IMG/VR virus record: IMGVR_UViG_3300010430_000166
Span: 1-40,889 of that record
Strand: one strand, 5' to 3'
Length of the DNA stretch: 40,889 nt
Source: a virus
In this document: piece by piece, positions 1 to 6,502 of the stretch
How positions within the stretch are numbered: position 1 is the stretch's first letter
How the letters are laid out: the number at the start of each line of letters is the position of its first letter
Notes under the pieces: model-generated
What the model was told of the DNA's origin: nothing
Seen by the model: only the letters and a program-made list of their open reading frames with translations
Database searches by the model: none
Position numbers and translations under genes: made by a program

Positions 1-93
1 ATGTATCCAAGATATTTGATGAAAACACACTGAGGACCTTTTGCATACTTAGATTTACAACTTTGACTGACACCTGAAGCGCTTAAGGGAGTT

Positions 94-927
94 ATGAAGA
101 TCAAGAAACTCGTAGTACGCTACTTGGCGTGGTGTGCTGATCATCACAGACCAAACACGGTCAAATACTATCGCTGTCGTTTGAAAAATTTCGTTATGAA
201 GTTCGGTAAACGCAAATTTGAGTCTTTATCGCTGATTGAGATCGAGGAGCATCTAGCTCGCGTCGGTCAAGGTCAGTCCAGCAACACGAGGCGGGGGAAT
301 GTCGTGGCATTCCTACGCCTGCAGTCGTGGGCGTTGGAGCATGAATTCATCGCGGTTGCCGTCGCGCCTAAGCTGAAGAAACCGAAGGCGCGGAGGCGAG
401 AAAAGATTCCCTCACGCAAAGAGACCGCTATCATTCTGCTGCGTGGAAGCAGACCGTTCCGTTTGATCTATCAAGCACTCCGCTACAGCGGCGCCCGTCC
501 CGGTGAACTCTGTGGAGCGAAGATCTCTGATATTAAGGAAGGCGGAACGGTCATCGAACTGTGGGATCACAAGACTGCCGGAAAGACCGGACGTCCGCGG
601 CGGATCCTCATCGGTCGCAAGCTCGGGAAGATCCTGGCGTGGTCGATCGGTGACCGGACGGAAGGTCCGATTTTTCTGTCTCCGCGCGGGAGGTCGTGGA
701 CCGTTGGCAATCTATCGGCAACGTATCGAAACCTTCGCAACGGTTTGGACCTGCCGAAACATCTCGTGGTTTACCTAGCTCGGCATGAATTCGGAACACG
801 CGCGACTGAAAAGTGTGGCATTCATCCCACGATGACCATGATGGGTCACACGCAGATCACGACAACTCAGCAATACGTCCACCCGGACGAAAACATTCTG
901 CGAGAACAACAGGACAAGGTTTTTTGA
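94..927 (+). CDS. Tyrosine recombinase (phage integrase family)
   Basis: 277-residue tyrosine site-specific recombinase. The N-terminal ~95 residues look like a core-binding (SAM-like) domain (TVKYYRCRLKNF). The catalytic domain shows Arg I at R135 (GARPGEL), basic residues near 164-170, the box II arginine R230, H252 in MMGHT and the nucleophile Y261 in QQYVHP. The box II histidine of HxxR is replaced by Tyr227 (YLARHEF). ATG start follows a GGGAG-type ribosome binding site. It lies upstream of the primase and well away from the second integrase at 31944, so it may serve dimer resolution, DNA inversion or a second integration system rather than being the main integrase. Family assignment is firm; role is inferred. 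Confidence 0.9.
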   Translation: MKIKKLVVRYLAWCADHHRPNTVKYYRCRLKNFVMKFGKRKFESLSLIEIEEHLARVGQGQSSNTRRGNVVAFLRLQSWALEHEFIAVAVAPKLKKPKARRREKIPSRKETAIILLRGSRPFRLIYQALRYSGARPGELCGAKISDIKEGGTVIELWDHKTAGKTGRPRRILIGRKLGKILAWSIGDRTEGPIFLSPRGRSWTVGNLSATYRNLRNGLDLPKHLVVYLARHEFGTRATEKCGIHPTMTMMGHTQITTTQQYVHPDENILREQQDKVF

Positions 928-1023
928 GGTTTGATGATTTGAAGTAGATCTAAACGCAATTTCAAAGAGGCGGTCAGCACATCGGATCGTCGGCCAATTC
1001 AGAGAGTGGGTTTCAGCGGTGTG

Positions 1024-1088
1024 CGGTTGAGATGGCGGGTTTCGTCATCTCAACCGGTGGCGATAGGTCGTGGGAGTCTTGCTCCCGC
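1024..1088. promoter_or_regulatory. Two inverted repeats in the gap before the primase
   Basis: The non-coding stretch 928-1217 contains a perfect 11-bp inverted repeat (CGGTTGAGATG at 1024-1034, complement at 1046-1056, 11-nt loop). A second one, GTGGGAG at 1070-1076, pairs with CTCCCGC at 1082-1088 around TCTTG. Neither is followed by a T run, so they look more like operators or a structured 5' leader of the primase mRNA than a terminator. Nothing else was recognised in this gap. Confidence 0.45.
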
Positions 1089-1217
1089 CTTCGCTGGGTA
1101 ATATCAACCCAGCCAATAGGCATGCGACCCGTCGTGAGGAAGGTAACTGCGTACGCGAGCGACGTTAAACAACTCGCGGGGGGAGTTTTTGCTGACCAGT
1201 CTTAGCGGTGGAGAAGG

Positions 1218-2018
1218 ATGGCAATCGACATGAGACAGGCTGCCCAGTGGTATGCGGACAATGGGTTTCGCATCTTTCCACTGGATGGAAAGTTTCCACA
1301 CAGAAAATTCCTCCAACCCTTGGATGGCAAGCAAAGCTGGAAGCCTCTGGTTCAACAGCGACCGTCACCAATTGAGCTTGATCTGTGGTTTGGAAAGCAT
1401 CGAGCAAACATCGGGCTGGCCACTGGGATCAGCGGTGTGGTGGTCGTCGATTGTGACGACGTGGAAGAAACAAATTGGTGGGTCGAGAACAGACCGTCCA
1501 CAGACATGATTTGCCTTACTAAGAACGGAGCACATCACTACTACCGCTCGATCGAGGGCGTGAGAAATCAACAGGATGTGTTGATCAACGGTCAAAAACA
1601 CAACATCGACGTCCGGGGCTTTGGCGGTTACGTCGTTGCACCTCCGTCGATTCATCCGGACGGCGGCCGATACGAACGGGTGGGGGATTGGGATCTGTCC
1701 ATCGTCCCGGAATTCAATCCAGAGTGGTTTGATCCGAAGGTTTCAACTGGGGCACCGGTCCGCGAACGAAACAATCCGGAACGGGCCGAAGATGTGGCAT
1801 CTCGGTACATCAATCACATCCAAGCGATCAGCGGACAGCAAGGCCACAACGAAACGTTCCGTGCGGCTTGCAAGCTGATCGAATTTGGATTGAACGCAGG
1901 GCACGCCTACGAGGTGATGCAGGAGTGGAACAAAACGAACGCTCATCCACCGTGGTCTGACTCCGAGCTGCGTCACAAAGTGGATGATGCTTTTCAGTCT
2001 GTGAAAGGAAGCCGATGA
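1218..2018 (+). CDS. Prim-pol domain primase/polymerase (N-terminal domain type)
   Basis: 266-residue protein of the bifunctional primase-polymerase family, which makes primers for and extends phage or plasmid DNA. The AEP-type signature is visible: an N-terminal QWYADNGFRIFPL, the metal-binding DCD at residues 78-80 in SGVVVVDCDD, HHYYR near 106-110, and the conserved IDVRGFGGYVVAPPSIHP at 130-147 with H146. The C-terminal ~90 residues form a helical extension with no helicase domain, so unwinding may come from the separate SF2 helicase at 38142. GGAGAAGG lies just before the ATG. The last 4 bases overlap the RusA start (ATGA), implying coupled translation. Confidence 0.88.
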   Translation: MAIDMRQAAQWYADNGFRIFPLDGKFPHRKFLQPLDGKQSWKPLVQQRPSPIELDLWFGKHRANIGLATGISGVVVVDCDDVEETNWWVENRPSTDMICLTKNGAHHYYRSIEGVRNQQDVLINGQKHNIDVRGFGGYVVAPPSIHPDGGRYERVGDWDLSIVPEFNPEWFDPKVSTGAPVRERNNPERAEDVASRYINHIQAISGQQGHNETFRAACKLIEFGLNAGHAYEVMQEWNKTNAHPPWSDSELRHKVDDAFQSVKGSR

Positions 2019-2425
2019 CAACGCTGATAGTAACGCTGCCTCCACCCCCTACAGTCCTTAATCCCAATCGTACTTCGCATTGGAGGACCAAGGCGAAGGC
2101 TGTAAAGCAATATCGAAATGATGCACATATCGCCGCTTATACAGCATTGAACGAAATGGATCGATGGCATTCCAACCGACCGCGATGGAAACAAGCGGTG
2201 ATGACGCCGAAGTTCTATTTCCGCGATCGACGGAGGCGGGACCGCGACAATTTTCAGGCTGCCCTCAAGGCCGCGTGCGATGGGCTAGTTGATGCCGGCG
2301 TTTTGATTGACGACAGCGGCTTGGCCACCATGCCGGCAGAGTTTGACATTGATGGAAACGACCCGCGCGTAGAACTGCATTTACGCGAGCTTCAGGAAGG
2401 GATGCCTTATGCCTCAAACGATTAG
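2015..2425 (+). CDS. rusA: RusA-like Holliday junction resolvase
   Basis: 136-residue endodeoxyribonuclease of the RusA family, which cuts four-way junctions during phage recombination. Visible family features are the N-terminal PPPPTVLNPNRTSHW segment, the RRRDRDNF block and the acidic DGLVDAGVLIDDS block that carries the metal-binding aspartates. Length is close to the usual ~120 residues. It starts inside the primase stop (ATGA overlap) and is overlapped at its end by the small gene at 2409. A resolvase beside a primase, with ERF/SSB/helicase at the other end of the window, fits a split or circularly continuous recombination module. Confidence 0.88.
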   Translation: MTTLIVTLPPPPTVLNPNRTSHWRTKAKAVKQYRNDAHIAAYTALNEMDRWHSNRPRWKQAVMTPKFYFRDRRRRDRDNFQAALKAACDGLVDAGVLIDDSGLATMPAEFDIDGNDPRVELHLRELQEGMPYASND

Positions 2426-2591
2426 AACCGTCACACTCAAGACGGGTGAATCTGTGAAGATCGGAGAATGTGAAATCTCCGTTTCGAGCCGAGTTGAATT
2501 GAAGATCACCGTTCCAAGCGGAATAAAAATCCGGCGCGTGAAACGGTCTGTTGAAAAACAACCGTTGCGTGATCTTTCCGGCATAACTTGA
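2409..2591 (+). CDS. Small protein resembling a shortened CsrA
   Basis: 60-residue protein. Residues 9-42 follow the CsrA pattern: LKTGESVKIG corresponds to the LTRKVGESIVIG strand, then I-x-V, then VELKITVPSGIKIRR corresponds to the VRLGI-AP-x-x-x-V-HR strand, with R42 in the place of the RNA-binding arginine. The turn between strands 2 and 3 is shorter than in normal CsrA, so this is a candidate homologue only. AGGAAGG precedes the ATG, and the start overlaps the RusA end by 17 bases. It is the last gene before the putative late promoter and terminator. A clearer CsrA is encoded at 36031. If not CsrA-like, its function is unknown. Confidence 0.5.
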   Translation: MPQTIRTVTLKTGESVKIGECEISVSSRVELKITVPSGIKIRRVKRSVEKQPLRDLSGIT

Positions 2592-2600
2592 TCATTGCGG

Positions 2601-2630
2601 TTGACTGGATAGATATCACGTGCGTAAAAT
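2601..2630 (+). promoter_or_regulatory. Putative late promoter (sigma70-like)
   Basis: TTGACT at 2601-2606 and TAAAAT at 2625-2630 with an 18-bp spacer; each hexamer matches consensus at five of six positions. Transcription would begin near 2637, after the last early gene, and run into the leader, the terminator and the lysis/structural genes. Confidence 0.6.
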
Positions 2631-2636
2631 TTCGCC

Positions 2637-2766
2637 CAGCGGCAAGGCCGTGAGTCAGTGATTAGCGAAGACCGCTTTCGAGCGTAGCTATAGACCGGTT
2701 TCGAGCCAAAAAGCTCAGGCTGATCGGGAGGCGAGGCCCCCAACTCAGCGCTGAGCTTTTTTCTTT
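2637..2766 (+). ncRNA. Candidate 6S-like late leader RNA
   Basis: About 130 nt of untranslated, structured sequence between the putative late promoter and a strong intrinsic terminator. It holds a CGCT-TTCG-AGCG tetraloop hairpin (2673-2684) and the related phrases GACCGCTTTCGAGC and GACCGGTTTCGAGC. No open frame with a ribosome binding site is present. Position and architecture resemble the lambda 6S leader made from pR' and stopped at tR', just before lysis genes. This is an inference from layout. Confidence 0.45.
2708..2766 (+). terminator. Strong intrinsic terminator before the lysis genes
   Basis: An outer stem, AAAAAGCTCAG (2708-2718) with CTGAGCTTTTT (2751-2761), continues as GCTGA (2719-2723) with TCAGC (2745-2749) across one bulged G. 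The apical stem GGGAGGC/GCCCCC (2726-2732/2736-2741) has a bulged A and a GAG loop. A T-rich tract TTTTTTCTTTCTTT follows. The 3' side contains the 12-bp palindrome CTCAGCGCTGAG. It would stop most transcripts before the lysis and late genes unless antiterminated. Confidence 0.75.
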
Positions 2767-2820
2767 CTTTGGCCGATTCGGGACCGCTGACAATGCTTCA
2801 TCAGATGGAGAGGATCGTCA

Positions 2821-3072
2821 ATGTCTGATGGCACTCTCGAAAAGATCGATGTCCGCCTAGCGCGAATCGAATCGAAAATCGACAACGCTATCAAAAAAGG
2901 TGAACGGCATTCACGCGTCCTCTTCGGCGAGACGGGAGCCGATGGATTGAGCGGCCGAGTCCAGACTTTAGAGCAATCCGAATCACGGCGGACCTGGCAC
3001 ATTCGAGCTATCTGGACCGCCGTTCTTGGAGCAGTGGTTTCAGCACTGTCGGGTGTGTTTAGTCCGAAATGA
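2821..3072 (+). CDS. XhlA-like membrane protein (lysis-associated)
   Basis: 83-residue protein with a predicted coiled coil in the first ~55 residues (LEKIDVRLARIESKIDNAI, then VQTLEQSES) and one C-terminal membrane segment at about 62-79 (AIWTAVLGAVVSALSGVF). This arrangement matches XhlA-type haemolysin/holin-accessory proteins of phages. GGAGAGGA precedes the ATG. It overlaps the next gene by 4 bases (ATGA), and both belong to the lysis group just after the strong terminator. The exact role in lysis is inferred. Confidence 0.6.
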   Translation: MSDGTLEKIDVRLARIESKIDNAIKKGERHSRVLFGETGADGLSGRVQTLEQSESRRTWHIRAIWTAVLGAVVSALSGVFSPK

Positions 3073-3383
3073 GTGACTTCCTGATTCTGGCGGTGGTGAT
3101 CGCTCCGGTTTATACGGCTTATGTTTTCAAAGGTGACGGCATGAAAAAATTACTGAGCGACAAAGGGAGCAACTCGAAGCCGTTTCGTTGGGACGGTAAC
3201 GATGGTCGTCAAATCCTACTCTTAGCACTCGCTGCAGGTGGCGGTGCATTTTTGACAAGCTTTCTTGGAAGTATTGATTCCCTTGTTGACAAGGAAGCCT
3301 TCGGTGAATGGTCGGCAATCGTTGGGGCTGCCTCGGTTGTCGTGGTCGATGCCTTGAGGAAGCTTCTGGCGGATAACACATGA
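3069..3383 (+). CDS. Holin-like membrane protein
   Basis: 104-residue protein with two or three membrane segments: residues 2-19 (FLILAVVIAPVYTAYVF), about 48-66 (ILLLALAAGGGAFLTSFL) and about 82-97 (AIVGAASVVVVDALR). Charged residues lie between them. Size, topology and position after an XhlA-like gene point to a holin. No family signature was recognised, so the call depends on context. It starts inside the preceding stop codon, and its own stop overlaps the start of a 22-residue micropeptide. Confidence 0.5.
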   Translation: MSDFLILAVVIAPVYTAYVFKGDGMKKLLSDKGSNSKPFRWDGNDGRQILLLALAAGGGAFLTSFLGSIDSLVDKEAFGEWSAIVGAASVVVVDALRKLLADNT

Positions 3384-3448
3384 AAAATATCCTGTTGCTA
3401 CTCGAAGCGTTGCTGGAAGTCGCTTATTTAATTCTCGGAGGAGACTGA
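3380..3448 (+). CDS. 22-residue membrane micropeptide, translationally coupled
   Basis: Reading from ATG 3380 gives a 22-residue peptide beginning MKNILLLLEALLEVAYLILG and ending GD; nearly all of it is one hydrophobic helix. The start overlaps the holin stop (ATGA), and the stop overlaps the next start (TGATG). Its 3' end (CTCGGAGGAGACTG) supplies the ribosome binding site of the next gene. It could be a lysis micropeptide or a coupling leader peptide. Short length means no homology claim is possible. Confidence 0.45.
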   Translation: MKNILLLLEALLEVAYLILGGD

Positions 3449-4266
3449 TGCGATTCGCGGTTGCGATTGCAGTTTTGCTACTGATGCCGTCTGGGCTGCC
3501 GGCTGAGAATCCGCTGCCTCCTCGTGAGCCAACTCCAGTCATCACCGGTCCGACTAGCGTCTACACCGGTGCGATGATTCGATTGTCTGCCGAGAAGTCC
3601 GACGCCGACCATTACTCATGGCTGGTTGATACGAGTGACGTCGAACTCCCGCCGGGTGGAGACCCGACGAAAATCAACGAAGCAATCAACGCGGTTGAGG
3701 CCAGAGGATTCAAAGTCATCCGCTCCGAAGCCGGTGAAGAGAATCCCACGTTCTCAATCCAGAACGGCGGTCGCGATTTGTTTTTGAGTAGCTATCCGGG
3801 GACTTACCGAGTGTTTCTCGCGGTCTCGATCGATGGTGTTGGCGTTGCTCAAACTTCATGGACTGTCAAAGTCAAAGAATGCCGTGGTCCTCCCGATGAG
3901 CCGGACCCACCGAAGCCACCTGAACCGCCGGATGAACCCGACCCGCCTACAACCGGTTTCGGTCTCGCAGCGAAAGTTCCTGTTTGGTTGACGAGCGTCC
4001 CGCAGGAGCACAGGTCGAATTCAGCCGCCATCAAGGAATCGCTTTCAGCGGTTGGAAAGATTGCCGGGACCGACATCCTGCCAACGGTCAGCGGCGTGAA
4101 GACTGCCCTCCTGGCATCACTGACTCTCTCAATCAAAGACAAATCTGCCTGGGCGAAATTCGGGCAGAGTCTTGCGACTGAACTCGAAAAACTCCAATCC
4201 GCAGGGACCATCACCACGGCCAAACAGTTTGGTGAAGCTATCCTAGAAGTAGCGGGGGCAATGTGA
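3448..4266 (+). CDS. Secreted PKD-like protein with proline-rich linker
   Basis: 272 residues. Residues 1-19 are a Sec signal peptide (MRFAVAIAVLLLMPSGLPA). Residues ~28-145 look like an Ig/PKD-type beta-sandwich (ITGPTSVYTGAMIRLSA, then YPGTYRVFLAVSIDG). A linker of PPDEPDPPKPPEPPDEPDPP repeats (about 149-168) follows. The C-terminal ~105 residues form an uncharacterised helical domain. A signal peptide is unusual for a virion protein. The start overlaps the micropeptide stop and is preceded by GGAGGAG. It opens a run of genes for secreted proteins inside the late operon. Function unknown; surface binding is a guess. Confidence 0.6.
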   Translation: MRFAVAIAVLLLMPSGLPAENPLPPREPTPVITGPTSVYTGAMIRLSAEKSDADHYSWLVDTSDVELPPGGDPTKINEAINAVEARGFKVIRSEAGEENPTFSIQNGGRDLFLSSYPGTYRVFLAVSIDGVGVAQTSWTVKVKECRGPPDEPDPPKPPEPPDEPDPPTTGFGLAAKVPVWLTSVPQEHRSNSAAIKESLSAVGKIAGTDILPTVSGVKTALLASLTLSIKDKSAWAKFGQSLATELEKLQSAGTITTAKQFGEAILEVAGAM

Positions 4267-5183
4267 TGCCGACCGACCAACAAATCATCAGGATACTCGA
4301 CGCGACGGGGCATCTCGCCCACCCGTTCGGCGAACAGCGTACGCTCACAAAACCGCTGCACGAACTCACGCTCAACGATCAATGTGTGATTGATGCCGTT
4401 CAGTCCTATCAGGACTTCCATTCTGTTTCGATTGAGCCGATTGTCGCCAAGCATTACCCGATGCGAGTTTCGGCGGCAGTTAAAGCTGACGGCCAAGTCG
4501 GCCCGGCGATGCGGGAACTGTTCGACCAGCCGCGATGCCAATGCCCGGACTACAACCCAGCGACCGACCAACAGGCCGCCCAGGGCTCCGGCAATTGGCG
4601 GGGCTGCCACAACATCGGCAACTATCACGCGGCAGTCGCGAAGTTCCTCAACGAGCCGCCTAGCTATCTCAAGCCGCATTTTGACGAGGTGTGGAAACGT
4701 GTCGTCGATACCTACGCGGAAATCGGACTGCTCTGGAAGCGAGATGACAGTCATTCCAACCCAGATACGAACATTTCATTCGTGCGACCGGATGGTGGAT
4801 GGATTGGATTGGCTATCGTATCCAACAGGGCGAGTTGCGGATCGAACATCTGGGCGAAATTCGACAATCGGTATCAACCGGCCAATTTGGTTCGAGAATG
4901 GACCACGCTGTTTAACCACGAGCTTGGGCACAACTGCGGTCTATCTCATTCACGTGGCGGCATCATGAACAGCTACCTCGTCAAGGGTCTGGCTCCGACC
5001 TGGAAGAACGACCCGTCGTACAACTTGGTCGTTTCCCGATTCGGTGGTCAACCTGTCCCGCGCGACGACGACCCCGGTGAACGCAAGATGGTTCTGGCTT
5101 GGGAATATCCGGGCGGGCGATTCGAGAAAATCAATGACGTCCCGACGGTGGACGAAGAACAATCATTCTGGCCGGAGGTCTGA
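4266..5183 (+). CDS. Matrixin-like zinc metalloprotease with cysteine switch
   Basis: 305-residue metzincin. The N-terminal ~95 residues resemble the peptidoglycan-binding-type propeptide of matrix metalloproteinases (LNDQCVIDAVQSYQDFH, then ADGQVGP) and end in PRCQCPD at 89-95, matching the PRCGxPD cysteine switch. The catalytic zinc motif HELGHNCGLSH is at 218-228, followed by a Met-turn methionine at M234 (GGIMN). ATG 4266 overlaps the upstream stop (TGATG); an in-frame GTG three bases earlier is less likely. No signal peptide is evident, so release may be by lysis or packaging in the virion. In matrixins the switch cysteine ligates zinc to keep the enzyme latent. Target unknown. Confidence 0.85.
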   Translation: MPTDQQIIRILDATGHLAHPFGEQRTLTKPLHELTLNDQCVIDAVQSYQDFHSVSIEPIVAKHYPMRVSAAVKADGQVGPAMRELFDQPRCQCPDYNPATDQQAAQGSGNWRGCHNIGNYHAAVAKFLNEPPSYLKPHFDEVWKRVVDTYAEIGLLWKRDDSHSNPDTNISFVRPDGGWIGLAIVSNRASCGSNIWAKFDNRYQPANLVREWTTLFNHELGHNCGLSHSRGGIMNSYLVKGLAPTWKNDPSYNLVVSRFGGQPVPRDDDPGERKMVLAWEYPGGRFEKINDVPTVDEEQSFWPEV

Positions 5184-5186
5184 CAC

Positions 5187-5564
5187 ATGGAGCGTACTGG
5201 CGAAGACATCATCCGAGAAAAACTTATTGAAGTTGAGGAAGAACTAAACGGTAGCAGTGCGTCAATAAACCTCGCGGGGATACTGACTCTCATCGGCCCC
5301 ATCTTTGAGTTGATTCGTGGATGCAGTAGCGAGGCGAGAGCATCTCGTCACGTACGACGTGGATCCGCGATTGCACGAAGAAAAGTCGAGAACATGCTCA
5401 AGGCTGAGGGGTATGAAGGCGACGCCAAGCAAGCTGCGAAGGAAATTATTAAACGCGGCAAGAAACTTAGCGAAAACGAATTGGCCGCCATTTTGGATGA
5501 AGCCAAAGACGACCCTGCACCTCCTCCGGCACCTCCCGGCGGTTGGTGGCCCGTGTGGGACTGA
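5187..5564 (+). CDS. Hypothetical protein, proline-rich tail
   Basis: 125 residues, not recognised. The N-terminus is acidic and helical (EKLIEVEEELNG), followed by a moderately hydrophobic stretch (NLAGILTLIGPIFELI) that could be amphipathic or membrane-peripheral. A basic central region and a C-terminal PAPPPAPPGGWWPVWD tail complete it. GGAGG sits 9 bases before the ATG. It lies three bases after the matrixin gene and three before the thioredoxin-like gene, so it is co-translated with the secreted-protein cassette. Confidence 0.6.
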   Translation: MERTGEDIIREKLIEVEEELNGSSASINLAGILTLIGPIFELIRGCSSEARASRHVRRGSAIARRKVENMLKAEGYEGDAKQAAKEIIKRGKKLSENELAAILDEAKDDPAPPPAPPGGWWPVWD

Positions 5565-5567
5565 GAC

Positions 5568-6287
5568 ATGAAACGAAGAACACTTTTGACGCTTGCGGCC
5601 TTGCAGATTCCGTCTATTGCGATGGGGGATTGGTGGCCGACTGCCGAACCTGGGAAAAAGTGCGTTCCCCCTGTTTTGCCTTGGCCTGAAGATCCGCCGC
5701 CTGACTATGAAAGTCAGTCTCGCGACCCATTTGCAGGTACGAGGATTCCGATCATTTACTGGGCGCAATTCGGCTGCGCTCCGTGTAAATCTGGCTTGGA
5801 CGAATTGGGAGCAAAAAGGAACTATGTCAAACCTTTTGCTTCTGGACGGTTCATGATTTATCCGAGGTACGACGCTCCGAATTGGGTAAAAGAATTTCCC
5901 ACGCTGTATTTTCGTTCCCGCAGGGAAAGCGGGTGGTCTCAACTGACTGGATGGCCTGGAAAAGAGCGATTTGAAGAGATTTATGATGGCGAACAGCAAT
6001 CGCAACAGCAGGCAGTAGCTTCTCGTCCTCCCCTTGTCAGAACTCGCAGCAGTCGTGCTCACTGGACGAATCCAGGAAGGATTGACGACCACCTCATCAA
6101 CGACCACGGAGTGAGTCCGTCTCGAATCCGTGGCATGTCTTGGGACCAGATGAAAACATTGCACGACCGCATTCATGAGGCCAACGTATCAGCAAGGTCA
6201 AAGTCTAAACGGAAAACGAAACAGAAAGCACGACAGCGTACAACGCGGCGGTCTTATTCATATTGTCCTTCTGGAAGATGTCCATGA
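5568..6287 (+). CDS. Secreted thioredoxin-like protein
   Basis: 239 residues with an N-terminal signal peptide (MKRRTLLTLAALQIPSIAMG). The thioredoxin-type fold is indicated by the strand IPIIYWAQFGC leading to CAPC (C70, C73) and by the cis-proline loop EFPTLYF with P111. A C-terminal segment (HLINDHGVSPSRIRGMSWDQ) resembles a small helical domain, and the extreme C-terminus is very basic (SARSKSKRKTKQKARQRTTR). It could reduce or form disulfides in exported partners such as the cysteine-switch protease or the Cys-rich tail protein; this is inference from neighbours. It shares an ATGA overlap with the next gene. Confidence 0.7.
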   Translation: MKRRTLLTLAALQIPSIAMGDWWPTAEPGKKCVPPVLPWPEDPPPDYESQSRDPFAGTRIPIIYWAQFGCAPCKSGLDELGAKRNYVKPFASGRFMIYPRYDAPNWVKEFPTLYFRSRRESGWSQLTGWPGKERFEEIYDGEQQSQQQAVASRPPLVRTRSSRAHWTNPGRIDDHLINDHGVSPSRIRGMSWDQMKTLHDRIHEANVSARSKSKRKTKQKARQRTTRRSYSYCPSGRCP

Positions 6288-6502
6288 GCATTCCAGCGAT
6301 TCGCGAAGAGTTAGCAATTCTGCGTGGTCGTCAAGCGGAAGACGAAAAGAACATTCGTGGATTGCGCGTACAGATGCAGATCCACGGAAAAACAAAAGAC
6401 GGTGGTCTCGGCGAACGGATGCTCGATTGGTGCGACCGTCGGCATGCAGACAGCAAAGAACTGGGCCAACTACTCAAGGAGTTTGAGGAATGCGATTGGT
6501 AG
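6284..6502 (+). CDS. Small hypothetical protein, helical
   Basis: 72 residues, largely charged and helical (IREELAILRGRQAEDEKNIRG), probably a coiled coil. ATG 6284 is chosen because it overlaps the upstream stop as ATGA; a TTG start further upstream would overlap that gene more. The next gene begins inside its last four codons. No family recognised. Sitting just before the large G8 protein, it may be a partner or simply coupled for expression. Confidence 0.55.
   Translation: MSIPAIREELAILRGRQAEDEKNIRGLRVQMQIHGKTKDGGLGERMLDWCDRRHADSKELGQLLKEFEECDW

Noticed and set aside
3849-4754. 301-codon minus-strand open frame
   Set aside because: Shadow of the PKD-like and matrixin genes; its Gly/Ser repeats mirror the proline-rich linker.
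5262-6176. 304-codon minus-strand open frame
   Set aside because: Opposite two well-supported + strand genes; no domain or start signal.
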